Positions 42,969 through 51,566 of a stretch of DNA of 64,000 nt are shown piece by piece; within the stretch, counting starts at the first letter, position 1; each line of letters opens with the position of its first letter. The DNA is from Stakelama pacifica. Its GTDB lineage: Bacteria > Pseudomonadota > Alphaproteobacteria > Sphingomonadales > Sphingomonadaceae. The stretch lies in assembly GCF_004361835.1 (NCBI RefSeq), contig NZ_SNWD01000002.1:1-64000 (forward strand), given 5' to 3'. Position numbers and translations under genes: made by a program. Under the pieces are notes generated by a model, which saw only the letters and a program-made list of their open reading frames with translations, had not been told where the DNA came from and searched no databases.

Positions 42969-44825
42969 ATGAGCACCGAGACATTCCAGACGCCGTTTGG
43001 CCGGCGAGATTTCCTTCGCGCATCGGCACTCGCCGGCAGCGCCTTGCTTTCGTGTCCAGCTTGGGCGCGCGGGGGTGACCTGTCGCAGCCGCTGATCCGT
43101 CAGGGTTTCGACGAGGTGAGCGGCGAGACCATCGAACTTCGCGTTGGCCGAGGCCCGCGCCGCGTAGAGGGCCGCGCCGGACGCGGCATCGCAGTCAATG
43201 GCAGTGTTCCCGGACCGCTCATTCGGTTGCGCGAAGGTGATCCGGTGACACTCAACATCCATAATGACCTCGACGTCGATACCTCAATTCACTGGCATGG
43301 CCTGCTGGTGCCGTTCCAGATGGACGGCGTGCCCGGCGTGAGCTTTCCCGGCATTCCCGCAGGCGGCACATTCAGCGCGGTCTTTCCGGTCCGGCAGTCG
43401 GGCACCTATTGGTGGCACAGCCATGCGGGCCTGCAGGAACAGTCGGGCCATTACGGACCCATCGTAGTCGATCCCGCTAGTCCCGATCCAGTCCAAGCGG
43501 ACCGCGATTATGTTCTCCTGTTGAGCGAATTCTCTTCGCTCGATCCGCATGCGATCATGGCCAAGCTCAAAAAGGGCGAGGATTATTTCAACTACCAGCA
43601 GACGAGCTGGACCGACGATTATCCGCTATCGGGCAAGGACCGCCGCATGTGGGCGAAGATGCGGATGATGGCGACCGACATCCTTGACGTGACGGGATCC
43701 ACCTACACCTATCTCGCCAACGGACACGGCCCGACCGAAGGGATGGAATTCGCGTTCCGGCCCGGCGAGCGCGTGCGAATCCGGATCATCAACGGCTCGG
43801 CGATGACGTTCTTCAACGTCAGGCTTCCCGGCCTGCCGATGACGGTGGTCGCCGCCGATGGACAGAATGTGCGGCCCGTCGAGGTGGACGAGCTGCAGAT
43901 CGGCGTTGCCGAGACCTATGACGTGGTCGTCGAACCCGGTTCGGCGCCCGCCTATACGATCGTCGGCGAAGCGATGGACCGATCGGGCATGGCGGTCGCC
44001 ACGCTCGCTTCGGCTCCCGGCGCGCGCGCGGCGGTACCGGCGCTTCGCGATCCGCCGCTCCTGACGATGGCCGATATGGGCATGAGCGGCATGGGCGGTA
44101 TGGACGGCATGAAGATGGGCGATGGCGCCTCTTCGGACATGACCGGAATGGATCACGGCGCGATGGGCCATGCCGGTCAGACGGACCATGGCGACATGGC
44201 CGGCACGAGCGGTATGGCGATGGGCGCGTCGCAGGGCGGCGGGGGCATGTCGATGTCGGGCATGTCGATGCGTGACACATCGCTGCTGCCGCCCGACGTC
44301 AAAGTCGGGCCCGGCATCGACATGGTCGCGATGAATCCGATCGACCGGATGGGCGATCCCGGCCTCGGGCTCGATAACGTCGATCACCGCGTGCTCGATT
44401 ACAGGCAGCTCGTCGCGCTCGAACCCGGCGCCGACGACCGCGTGCCGTCGCGCTTCATGGAGATCCATCTGACCGGCAACATGGAACGCTATATGTGGTC
44501 GTTCGACGGCGAAAAATTCTCCGCCGTCAGCGATCATCCGATCCGCTTCGCGAACGACGAACGCGTCCGCGTGAAGCTCGTCAACGACACGATGATGGCG
44601 CATCCGATTCACCTGCACGGCCATTTCTTCGAGCTGGTGAACGGTGCCGGACATCTGCACCAGCCGCGCAAGCACACGGTGATCGTACAGCCCGGCGGCA
44701 GCGCGCAGTTCGACCTGACCGCCAACGAATATGGCGACTGGGCGTTTCACTGCCATCTGCTCTACCACATGCATGCGGGCATGTTTCAGGTCGTCTCGGT
44801 CGCCGCACCGGGAGAGCGGGCATGA
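42969..44825 (+). CDS. copA: CopA copper-resistance multicopper oxidase
   Basis: A 618-residue, Tat-exported (FGRRDFLRASALAG) CopA/PcoA-type oxidase. Copper motifs are IHWHGLLVP, WWHSHAGLQ, HPIHLHGHFFEL and HCHLLYHMHAGMFQ. A long Met-rich region at about residues 370-440 (repeats such as MGMSGMGGMDGMKMG) binds Cu(I). It oxidises or sequesters periplasmic copper. ATG 42969, 33 bases after the sigma stop, is preferred over an upstream ATG at 42939. Confidence 0.94.
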   Translation: MSTETFQTPFGRRDFLRASALAGSALLSCPAWARGGDLSQPLIRQGFDEVSGETIELRVGRGPRRVEGRAGRGIAVNGSVPGPLIRLREGDPVTLNIHNDLDVDTSIHWHGLLVPFQMDGVPGVSFPGIPAGGTFSAVFPVRQSGTYWWHSHAGLQEQSGHYGPIVVDPASPDPVQADRDYVLLLSEFSSLDPHAIMAKLKKGEDYFNYQQTSWTDDYPLSGKDRRMWAKMRMMATDILDVTGSTYTYLANGHGPTEGMEFAFRPGERVRIRIINGSAMTFFNVRLPGLPMTVVAADGQNVRPVEVDELQIGVAETYDVVVEPGSAPAYTIVGEAMDRSGMAVATLASAPGARAAVPALRDPPLLTMADMGMSGMGGMDGMKMGDGASSDMTGMDHGAMGHAGQTDHGDMAGTSGMAMGASQGGGGMSMSGMSMRDTSLLPPDVKVGPGIDMVAMNPIDRMGDPGLGLDNVDHRVLDYRQLVALEPGADDRVPSRFMEIHLTGNMERYMWSFDGEKFSAVSDHPIRFANDERVRVKLVNDTMMAHPIHLHGHFFELVNGAGHLHQPRKHTVIVQPGGSAQFDLTANEYGDWAFHCHLLYHMHAGMFQVVSVAAPGERA

Positions 44826-45862
44826 CGCGCGCCTTGCTCCTCCTTCCGCTGCTGTTCGCCGCGACGCCCGCTGCTGCACAGCATATGCACATGGACATGC
44901 CGATGCCGGCAAAGCCCAAGGCGGCGACCGGGCAGAAGGCCGCGCCGAAGCCCGCACCGATGCCGCCCGCAAAGCGCCGCACGCAGACGACGCCGGCGGC
45001 GAAGGCAAAGGCTCCTGCCGCGCCGGTTTCGATGGACATGCCGTCGGTCGCACCGCAGTCGTCCGCGCCCATGCAAATGCAGGATCACGGCGCGATGGAC
45101 ATGCCCGTTGCACCGACGACGGAAACACCGCCACCCGCCGCGGCGGGATCGGGTCCGCCGACCGCGGCCGATGCGATCTACGGCGCCGATGCGATGGCGC
45201 CGTCGCGCGAGACGCTTCGCCGCGAACAGGGCGCTCAGAAATATTTCTGGTTTATGGCCGATCGGCTCGAATACCGCGCGCACAAGGGCAAGGACGGATA
45301 TCTGTGGGACGTCCAGGGCTATTATGGCGGCGACGTCGACAAGCTGTGGTTCAAGAGCGAGGGCGAAGGCGCGTTCGGCGGCGAGAACGAACAGGCCGAG
45401 GTTCAGGCGCTCTACAGCCATGCGATCGGGCCGTGGTTCGATCTCCAGACCGGCGTGCGCCATGATTTCGCCGGCCCCGACCGTACCGACGCGGTGATCG
45501 GCGTTCAGGGTCTCGCGCCCTATATGTTCGAAATCGACGCTGCGGCGTTCCTGTCGACCAAGGGCGAGCTGCGCGGGCGTATCGAGGCCGAACTCGACCA
45601 GCGCATCACGCAGCGCCTGCGGTTGCAGCCGCGCGCCGAGATCAACCTGTCGGCGCAGGATATTCGCGAACGCGGCGTCGGTGCCGGGATCGACACCGCC
45701 GAGATCGGCGTGCGGCTGCGCTACGAAATCGCCCGCGAGTTCGCGCCCTATATCGGCGTCGAGCAGGAATGGCGGGTCGGCAACAGCGCCGATTTCGCCC
45801 GGGCACGCGGCGACGATCCCAGCGTCACGAATTTCGTGGCGGGCATCAGGCTGTGGTTCTGA
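44822..45862 (+). CDS. copB: CopB outer-membrane copper-resistance protein
   Basis: A 346-residue protein with a signal peptide (AAAQH), a Met/His/Pro/Ala-rich unstructured N-terminal part (about 20-115, with HMHMDMPMP and MQMQDHGAMDMP), and a C-terminal CopB beta-barrel ending in GIRLWF, a typical outer-membrane terminal Phe. It is encoded with a 4-base overlap to copA, as in cop operons generally. It takes part in copper binding or export at the outer membrane. Confidence 0.93.
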   Translation: MTRALLLLPLLFAATPAAAQHMHMDMPMPAKPKAATGQKAAPKPAPMPPAKRRTQTTPAAKAKAPAAPVSMDMPSVAPQSSAPMQMQDHGAMDMPVAPTTETPPPAAAGSGPPTAADAIYGADAMAPSRETLRREQGAQKYFWFMADRLEYRAHKGKDGYLWDVQGYYGGDVDKLWFKSEGEGAFGGENEQAEVQALYSHAIGPWFDLQTGVRHDFAGPDRTDAVIGVQGLAPYMFEIDAAAFLSTKGELRGRIEAELDQRITQRLRLQPRAEINLSAQDIRERGVGAGIDTAEIGVRLRYEIAREFAPYIGVEQEWRVGNSADFARARGDDPSVTNFVAGIRLWF

Positions 45863-45902
45863 TCCAACACCAACAAGTTGCTTGCCGAAGGAAGATACTG
45901 CG

Positions 45903-46292
45903 ATGACCGGAATAAAATGGGCGGGTTTTGCGCTATTGAGCATGACGTTTGCGGCTTCGCAATCCGCACTTGCGCATACGAAATTGGTGAAGTCCACACC
46001 GGCAGAGGGAACCACCACTACCGGCGTATCGGTCGTCACCTTGACCTTCGATGCCGCGATCACGCCTGACAGCGGCAGCGCGGAAATCGTGATGACCGGT
46101 ATGCCGGGAATGAACAACCATTCGCCAATGGCGATCAAGGCGTTCGTCGCCGCCACCGACCCGACCACGAGAACGGTGACCTTGAAGCTTCGCAATCGGC
46201 TAAAGCCTGGAACCTATGCGCTGCGCTGGGCGGTGGAAGCGGCGGACGGGCACCCTATGCGTGGCGAACTCGACTTCGAGGTCACGAGATAG
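45903..46292 (+). CDS. copC: CopC periplasmic copper-binding protein
   Basis: A 129-residue exported protein. Cleavage at ALA/HTK leaves the His1 that is a Cu(II) ligand in CopC. The cupredoxin-like barrel contains VTLTFDAAITPDSG, a Met/His loop (MTGMPGMNNHSPM) for Cu(I), and the terminal EAADGHPMRGELDFEV with the second His. No copD gene follows, so import through CopCD is not expected; it may act as a copper store or carrier for CopA. Confidence 0.92.
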   Translation: MTGIKWAGFALLSMTFAASQSALAHTKLVKSTPAEGTTTTGVSVVTLTFDAAITPDSGSAEIVMTGMPGMNNHSPMAIKAFVAATDPTTRTVTLKLRNRLKPGTYALRWAVEAADGHPMRGELDFEVTR

Positions 46293-46500
46293 GCTCGGAT
46301 TCTTCGCAAATCCTGAGTGCCGGCAAACCGATGTTCGCGGGAACATGTCGTGGACAGCGGTCAAGCGTACATTAAGCATCACGCACTCGGTGCGCAGGTT
46401 ATTCTCTTCCAATTTCCTAACCTCATTCCGGATCTCGGCGAGGGGATCGGGGGTGCACACACGTATCATAGACAAAGAGGAATGCGGGGGTCCGTTTCTC

Positions 46501-47709
46501 ATGTCTATTATGTCGGGTCCGACCCGAGAAACAGCGACCGGTCGCCACCGTGACAGCGTAGATCGGGGTATCGGCCTGAGCGATGCCGGCGCCGTCGTGC
46601 ACGAAGCTGCGGGCGTCAAACCGTACATCCACTCGCACACCGCATTGCGCGGCATGGCTGCATTGTTCGTATTCTTCTACCATTTCGAGCTCATACGCGC
46701 ATTCCGGATACCGCTTGGATCCGCAGCACCGGTCATCGCACGCGGCTATGCCTGGGTGGACCTGTTCTTCATTCTGAGCGGATTCGTCATTGCGCTTACC
46801 TATCAAGGCTTTCTCGCGTCACCGTCAAAGACATCGGTCACCGCCTTTGCCGTCGCCCGAATCGCACGGATACTTCCATTTCACATTTTGGCGCTCACCT
46901 ATCTGGCGGTGCTCATGATCGGCACCTCGTTTCTAGGACCGTTGCTGGGGGGCGGACGCTTCTGGAAGCCGCTGACGACGTTCGATTTTCGCCATTTTCT
47001 TGAACAGCTTTCTCTTCTCCAGATCTGGGACGCGAAGGCAGCGCTCAGCTGGAACATTCCATCCTGGTCGATCAGCGCGGAAATGCATGTGTATCTGATC
47101 TTCCCGCTTCTGGCCTTCGCGCTCGCGCGTGCCCCGGTGCGCAGCATCGTAGTTTTGTGTGTCACATCGGTGTCGATCTACCTTGCGATCCTTCACGCAA
47201 AGCCCTCGCTCGATATCCTGACACCCTTTGCGCTTCTTCGCTGCTTTGCCGGCTTCGCGCTTGGCGTCGTTCTCTACCGGGCGCATGAGCGACGACCGCT
47301 GCGCGCTAGACCGTGGATGGGATTAACCCAGTGCGGCGCGCTGATCCTGATCGCAGCCATTTTCTTGTCCGGTTTTCATGATGTTTTTCTCATCCCAGCT
47401 TTCGCGACACTGATCTACGCCAGCGCCTCGGACGCCGGGCCGATTGGAGCAATAGCGAGGACGCGTGCGGCACAGCGCTTGGGCACCATGTCCTATGCTC
47501 TCTATCTGCTCAATTTCCCCGTGCTGATGACCGCCGAGCTTCTATGGCCTCAGCTATCGGGCCTGACCGGTAGCCATCCCGCGAACACCGCGAAGCTTGT
47601 ATGGGCGGTCGTCCTGACGGCGATTATCCTTGCGCTTGCAGCATTGAGCCACGATTATGTCGAGCAACCAATGCGCCGGATGATCGTGCGAAAATTCACG
47701 CCGAGCTAG
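46501..47709 (+). CDS. Acyltransferase-3 family membrane protein
   Basis: A 402-residue protein with about ten membrane helices. The AT3 signature starts with the TALRGMAALFVFFYHF helix (His catalytic position) and includes WVDLFFILSGFVI, the loop ARIARILPFHIL, NIPSWSISAEMHVYLIFPL and a late MSYALYLLNFPV. Such proteins acylate exported polysaccharides or lipids. ATG 46501 is chosen because the conserved fold begins about 40 residues later; the long upstream frame is not homologous. It is not obviously a metal gene and may be a hitchhiker. Confidence 0.82.
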   Translation: MSIMSGPTRETATGRHRDSVDRGIGLSDAGAVVHEAAGVKPYIHSHTALRGMAALFVFFYHFELIRAFRIPLGSAAPVIARGYAWVDLFFILSGFVIALTYQGFLASPSKTSVTAFAVARIARILPFHILALTYLAVLMIGTSFLGPLLGGGRFWKPLTTFDFRHFLEQLSLLQIWDAKAALSWNIPSWSISAEMHVYLIFPLLAFALARAPVRSIVVLCVTSVSIYLAILHAKPSLDILTPFALLRCFAGFALGVVLYRAHERRPLRARPWMGLTQCGALILIAAIFLSGFHDVFLIPAFATLIYASASDAGPIGAIARTRAAQRLGTMSYALYLLNFPVLMTAELLWPQLSGLTGSHPANTAKLVWAVVLTAIILALAALSHDYVEQPMRRMIVRKFTPS

Positions 47710-47721
47710 ACGGGCTTGAGA

Positions 47722-47904
47722 TCACGATTTGCGTCGACCCCCGAGCTTTGCTGTCGACCACCACCCCAGCGCGACAAAGCCGCCAAGGAAAATATCGCTC
47801 CACGGGGAGGGCAATAGGAAGAAACTCAGGCCTGCCGCGATCACGCATACCAATTCGGCGGCGATCCCAACCCACCAGCGCACCACTGCCTGCTTTGGTC
47901 GCAC
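47722..47904 (-). CDS. Small two-helix membrane protein downstream of the cytochrome gene
   Basis: A 60-residue minus-strand protein (GTG start) with two helices (VRWWVGIAAELVCVIAAGLS and PSPWSDIFLGGFVALGWW) and a basic tail. It lies 26 bases below the cytochrome c stop in the same direction, so it may be the last gene of the complex I-like operon. No family is recognised and the start is weak. Confidence 0.4.
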   Translation of the reverse strand: MRPKQAVVRWWVGIAAELVCVIAAGLSFFLLPSPWSDIFLGGFVALGWWSTAKLGGRRKS

Positions 47905-47930
47905 GGCACCGGTTCCCCATCGCGTCCCGC

Positions 47931-48566
47931 TCAGTGCTGATGATCGTGACCATCCCCGCCATGCGCTTCGCCCGCCGGTTTGGTGTTCGCGCCTTCGTCT
48001 TCCTTCATCATTTCATCATGATCGGCCGGCGCATTGGCCACGATCGCTTTATACTGTGCAGGGGTCATGCTCGGCAGACGATCGACAAACGCGACCATGT
48101 CCCAGATCAGCTCGTCGCTATGCGTCTTGCCCCAGGCCGGCATCGCCGTCAGCTTGACGCCGTGCTTGATCATCCAGAATTTCTGTGCATTCGAGTGATG
48201 CGCATGTTCTGCCAGCTCGGGCGCCTCAGGATATAAGCCCTGGCTCAGTTCGGTCGGCGCCATGCCCGGCCCCAAGTGACAGCCGGTGCACATTTCGTCA
48301 TAGAGCCCCGCGCCACGCGACACGCGTTCGGCGCTGGCGAGGTTGGCGGGCGGTTTGATTCCGCGCGCATGGACCGCGATCGACCGGTCACGGACCGTGT
48401 CGAGCAGCGAATAGACGGCGCGGGTATGCGGGGCGTCGGCGCCGATATTGTACACGCCGGTATAGATCAGCACGGCCGCGAAGACCGCAATGACGATCGC
48501 GGCTACGACAATGAACGAGACGCTAGGTAGATGTTTGCGATGGTCGAAATTTCGGATTGCGGCCAC
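47931..48566 (-). CDS. Membrane-anchored monohaem cytochrome c
   Basis: A 211-residue protein: an N-terminal membrane helix (VSFIVVAAIVIAVFAAVLIY), then a periplasmic class I cytochrome c domain with haem motif CTGCH (YDEMCTGCHLGPGM) and a distal Met probably in KLTAMPAWGKTH. The C-terminal tail is rich in His, Asp and Glu (HGGDGHDHQH), perhaps metal-binding. GTG 48566 behind AAGGGGAGA is the likely start. It lies about 115 bases after the NuoN-like gene in the same direction, suggesting that it exchanges electrons with, or is controlled with, the complex I-like assembly. Confidence 0.82.
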   Translation of the reverse strand: MAAIRNFDHRKHLPSVSFIVVAAIVIAVFAAVLIYTGVYNIGADAPHTRAVYSLLDTVRDRSIAVHARGIKPPANLASAERVSRGAGLYDEMCTGCHLGPGMAPTELSQGLYPEAPELAEHAHHSNAQKFWMIKHGVKLTAMPAWGKTHSDELIWDMVAFVDRLPSMTPAQYKAIVANAPADHDEMMKEDEGANTKPAGEAHGGDGHDHQH

Positions 48567-48681
48567 GGATTCGGTCTCCCCTTCTTGTCGCGCCTCACGC
48601 AAGGCCTCAATTCCATTACGTCACCTTGCGGCCTTTCCCCTCACCCGAGAGAGTATTTCCGTGACGGCGGGTGGGCGTGGA

Positions 48682-50070
48682 TCAAAATGCTGCCAGCACC
48701 AATCCGGCAAAAATTCCTATACCGGTCACCCCGACCGCGCCTATCGCCAACGCGGCACCGCTCCATCCGCCGAGTATCCGGGCATTGCCTCCCCGCTCGC
48801 CGAAATACATTCGGGCGAGAACACGCAGATAGTAGAAGAGCGATATCACGGTATTCGCGACCGCGATCGCGGCGAGCCAGGCATAGCCGGCCGCGATGGT
48901 CGTCTTGAACAGCAACAACTTGCCGACGAAACCAGCGAGCGGCGGAACACCGACCAGGGAGAGCAGCGCCAGCGCCAGCGCGGCCGCGGTAAAAGGTCGC
49001 CGTCCAGCAAAACCGGCATAATCCTCGATCGCGGTGCGTCCGCGCAGGTGGATCACCGCGCCGAACGCGGTCAGGTTCGCCGCCGCATACCCTGCCAGGA
49101 ATAGCAGCAGCGCCGCCGTGGCATCGGGCACGAGCCCGACGATCGTCACCGCCATCAGCGCATAGCCAGATTGCGACACCGAAGACCAGCCGAGCAATCG
49201 CCGCACGTCCGATTGCCATAGCGCGGCGAGATTGCCGAGCGTCATCGTCGCTACCGCCAGCGCGGCGACCAACGGCCGGACGCCGGCGTCGATGCCGCCG
49301 AACAGCGTCACCAGCCGCGCGAGCGCGATGGCGCCGCCGATCTTGGGCGCGATCGTCAGGAACGCCGCGACCGGCGCCGGCGCACCCTCGGCGACATCGG
49401 GCATCCAGCTATGCACGGGCACCGCCCCGAGTTTGAACGCCACGCCGACGACTGTCAGCGCGAAACCGACCAGCAGCAGCGGCGATGGCGCCGTTGTGCC
49501 TAGCGCCGCCGCCATGGCGGCATAGCTCGAATCGCCGAGCAGGCCGAACAGCAACGCCACGCCCACCATCAGCACGGCATTGGCGAGCGCGCCGATCAGG
49601 AAATATTTCATTCCCGCCTCGACCGACAGCGCCCAGTCGCGGTGATAGGCGGCGAGCGTATAGCCGGTCACCGAGGACAGCAGGATTCCCATGACGAGCT
49701 GCAACAGGTCGGTCGCACCGGCGAGGATCATCGCGCCCAGCGCCGACAGCAGGAGCAGCGCATAATATTCGCCCTCGCGTTGATCGGCGCGGAACCAGCC
49801 GATGCTCATCATGGTGACCGCGAGCGTAACGGCGAGGATCAGAAGTCGCGCCCAGATCGACGCCGGATCAATCACCCACAGGCCCGAAAACGTCTCGCGT
49901 ACCGGCGTGCGGAGTTGGATGGCGACCAACGCCAGCGCCACCAACCCGCCCGCCAGCGCGACAAAGGCGCACAGCCGCTGCTGCGCGCGCGGCAGGAACG
50001 TAGCGAGCAGGACGATCGCGACGGCGCTCAGGACGAGCGCGATTTCGGGGGCGATGTCGCCTATCGGCAC
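48682..50070 (-). CDS. NuoN-like antiporter-type subunit of the complex I-like operon
   Basis: A 462-residue protein with about 14 helices, of the NuoN branch: VEAGMKYFLIGALANAVLMVG, then FKLGAVPVHSWMPDVAEGAP and APKIGGAIALARL. The helix 7 Lys (FKLGAVP) is kept. The helix 5 region reads GILLSSVTGYTLAAY where canonical NuoN has a conserved Glu (LELQSL-type), so a key proton-path acid appears lost. It starts at GTG 50070 two bases after the NuoM-like stop. It belongs to a unit without NADH-dehydrogenase subunits. Confidence 0.88.
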   Translation of the reverse strand: MPIGDIAPEIALVLSAVAIVLLATFLPRAQQRLCAFVALAGGLVALALVAIQLRTPVRETFSGLWVIDPASIWARLLILAVTLAVTMMSIGWFRADQREGEYYALLLLSALGAMILAGATDLLQLVMGILLSSVTGYTLAAYHRDWALSVEAGMKYFLIGALANAVLMVGVALLFGLLGDSSYAAMAAALGTTAPSPLLLVGFALTVVGVAFKLGAVPVHSWMPDVAEGAPAPVAAFLTIAPKIGGAIALARLVTLFGGIDAGVRPLVAALAVATMTLGNLAALWQSDVRRLLGWSSVSQSGYALMAVTIVGLVPDATAALLLFLAGYAAANLTAFGAVIHLRGRTAIEDYAGFAGRRPFTAAALALALLSLVGVPPLAGFVGKLLLFKTTIAAGYAWLAAIAVANTVISLFYYLRVLARMYFGERGGNARILGGWSGAALAIGAVGVTGIGIFAGLVLAAF

Positions 50071-50071
50071 C

Positions 50072-51565
50072 TCAGCGCTCCGCGACGATCGGGACAGTGC
50101 CGAAACCGATCAGCGCGAGCAGTGGTCGCGGATAGACGCCGATCGCCAGCACGAGCCCGAGCAGAACGGAGAGGATCGCGGTTTCGATGCGGCCGAGATC
50201 GACAAATCCCTGACGCTCTTTTGGCAGGTCACCGAAAAAGAGCCGGCGAAGCATGTTCAGGAACAAGGCGGCCGTAATGAGCACGCCCAGCAGGCCGATC
50301 GCCGCGATCCACGGCCAAGTGGCGAAGGTTCCGGCAAAAATCTGGAACTCGGCGACGAAGCCGGCAAGCGCGGGCAGGCCCAGACTGGCGAAAGCGGCGA
50401 CGATGGTCAGCGCCGTCAGGCGCGGCGCCACGTCGGCCAAGCCGCCATAATGGTCGAGATCATAGTCGCGCGTGCGCTGCCAGAACGCGCCCGCGATCAG
50501 GAACAAAGAGCCGGTGATGAGGCCGTGTGCGACCATCTCGACCACCGCGCCGTCGAGCGCGAGGCGGTGCGCGGCGGCATCGCCGCTCGCCAACGCACCG
50601 GCAACCGCGATCCCGAGCACGGTGTAGCCCATGTGATTGACCGAGGTGTAGGCGATCCGGCGCTTCAGATCGCTCTGCGCCAAGGCGACGAACGCCCCCC
50701 ACAGGATGGAGACGAGCGCGAGGATCGCCAGCGGCAGCGCATAGGCGGCAACGGTCTCGCGCATCATCGACAGCGGAATGCGCACCAGGCCGTAGGTGCC
50801 CATTTTGAGGAGCACGCCGGCGAGGATCGCCGAGACCGGCCCCGGCGCGTTGACATGCGCGGGCGGAAGCCAAGTATGGACGGGAAAGAGCGGCGTCTTG
50901 ATCGCGAAGCCGAGCACGAAACCGAACAGGATCAGCGAACTCCGCGGATCGACGCCGCCGAGCGGCTGGCGCACGATCAACGTGCGCATGTCGAAGGTCA
51001 GCGGCCCCCCGCCCGAGAGCGCTAGCCCGATGATCGCCAGCAGGATCGCGAGCGAGCCGAGCAGCGTATAGATGAAGAATTTGGTCGCGGCGGCCTGCGC
51101 GTCGCCATGGCCCCACCGCCCGATCAGGAAATACATGCCGACCAGGCTCAGGTCGAAGAACACGTAGAACAGGATCAGGTCAAGAACGAGGAATACGCCG
51201 AGCGAGACGCCGAGCAGGAAGAGCATCCAGGCGTAATAATGCCTTGGCTCGCGATCGAGACGGATCGGCCAGGCGATCGCCGCGACGAACAAGAGCGCGC
51301 TCATCAGGGCGATCGCGATGGCAACGCCGTCGACGCCCACCCGCCAGGCGATGCCGAGCGCCGGAATCCACGGCCATTCGGCGGTCGCGACGAACGCCGG
51401 CTGCGCACCGCCGCCGAAGAACCGCGCCGCGACAACCGCCAGCAATATGAGCGGCACGGCCGCTACTCCAATGGCGATGCCGCGCGATGCCCGCGCGCCA
51501 AGCGAGGGAATCATGAACAGCGCGAGCGCGGCGGCAAGCGGCAGCAGGATCGCGATCGTCAGCAT
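50072..51565 (-). CDS. NuoM-like antiporter-type subunit of the complex I-like operon
   Basis: A 497-residue, about 14-helix protein of the NuoM family. Visible motifs are FFDLSLVGMYFLIGRWG (Asp where NuoM usually has the helix 5 Glu), FAIKTPLFPVHTWLPPAHV (helix 7 Lys and the VHTWLP signature), and LLKMGTYGLVR. It probably forms one proton half-channel. ATG 51565 directly follows the NuoL-like stop and uses GGAGGTGA inside the end of that gene. Confidence 0.9.
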   Translation of the reverse strand: MLTIAILLPLAAALALFMIPSLGARASRGIAIGVAAVPLILLAVVAARFFGGGAQPAFVATAEWPWIPALGIAWRVGVDGVAIAIALMSALLFVAAIAWPIRLDREPRHYYAWMLFLLGVSLGVFLVLDLILFYVFFDLSLVGMYFLIGRWGHGDAQAAATKFFIYTLLGSLAILLAIIGLALSGGGPLTFDMRTLIVRQPLGGVDPRSSLILFGFVLGFAIKTPLFPVHTWLPPAHVNAPGPVSAILAGVLLKMGTYGLVRIPLSMMRETVAAYALPLAILALVSILWGAFVALAQSDLKRRIAYTSVNHMGYTVLGIAVAGALASGDAAAHRLALDGAVVEMVAHGLITGSLFLIAGAFWQRTRDYDLDHYGGLADVAPRLTALTIVAAFASLGLPALAGFVAEFQIFAGTFATWPWIAAIGLLGVLITAALFLNMLRRLFFGDLPKERQGFVDLGRIETAILSVLLGLVLAIGVYPRPLLALIGFGTVPIVAER

Positions 51566-51566
51566 G

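Noticed and set aside
46216-46500. Upstream extension of the acyltransferase frame overlapping copC
   Set aside because: It runs through the end of copC in another frame; AT3 proteins start close to the first helix, consistent with ATG 46501.
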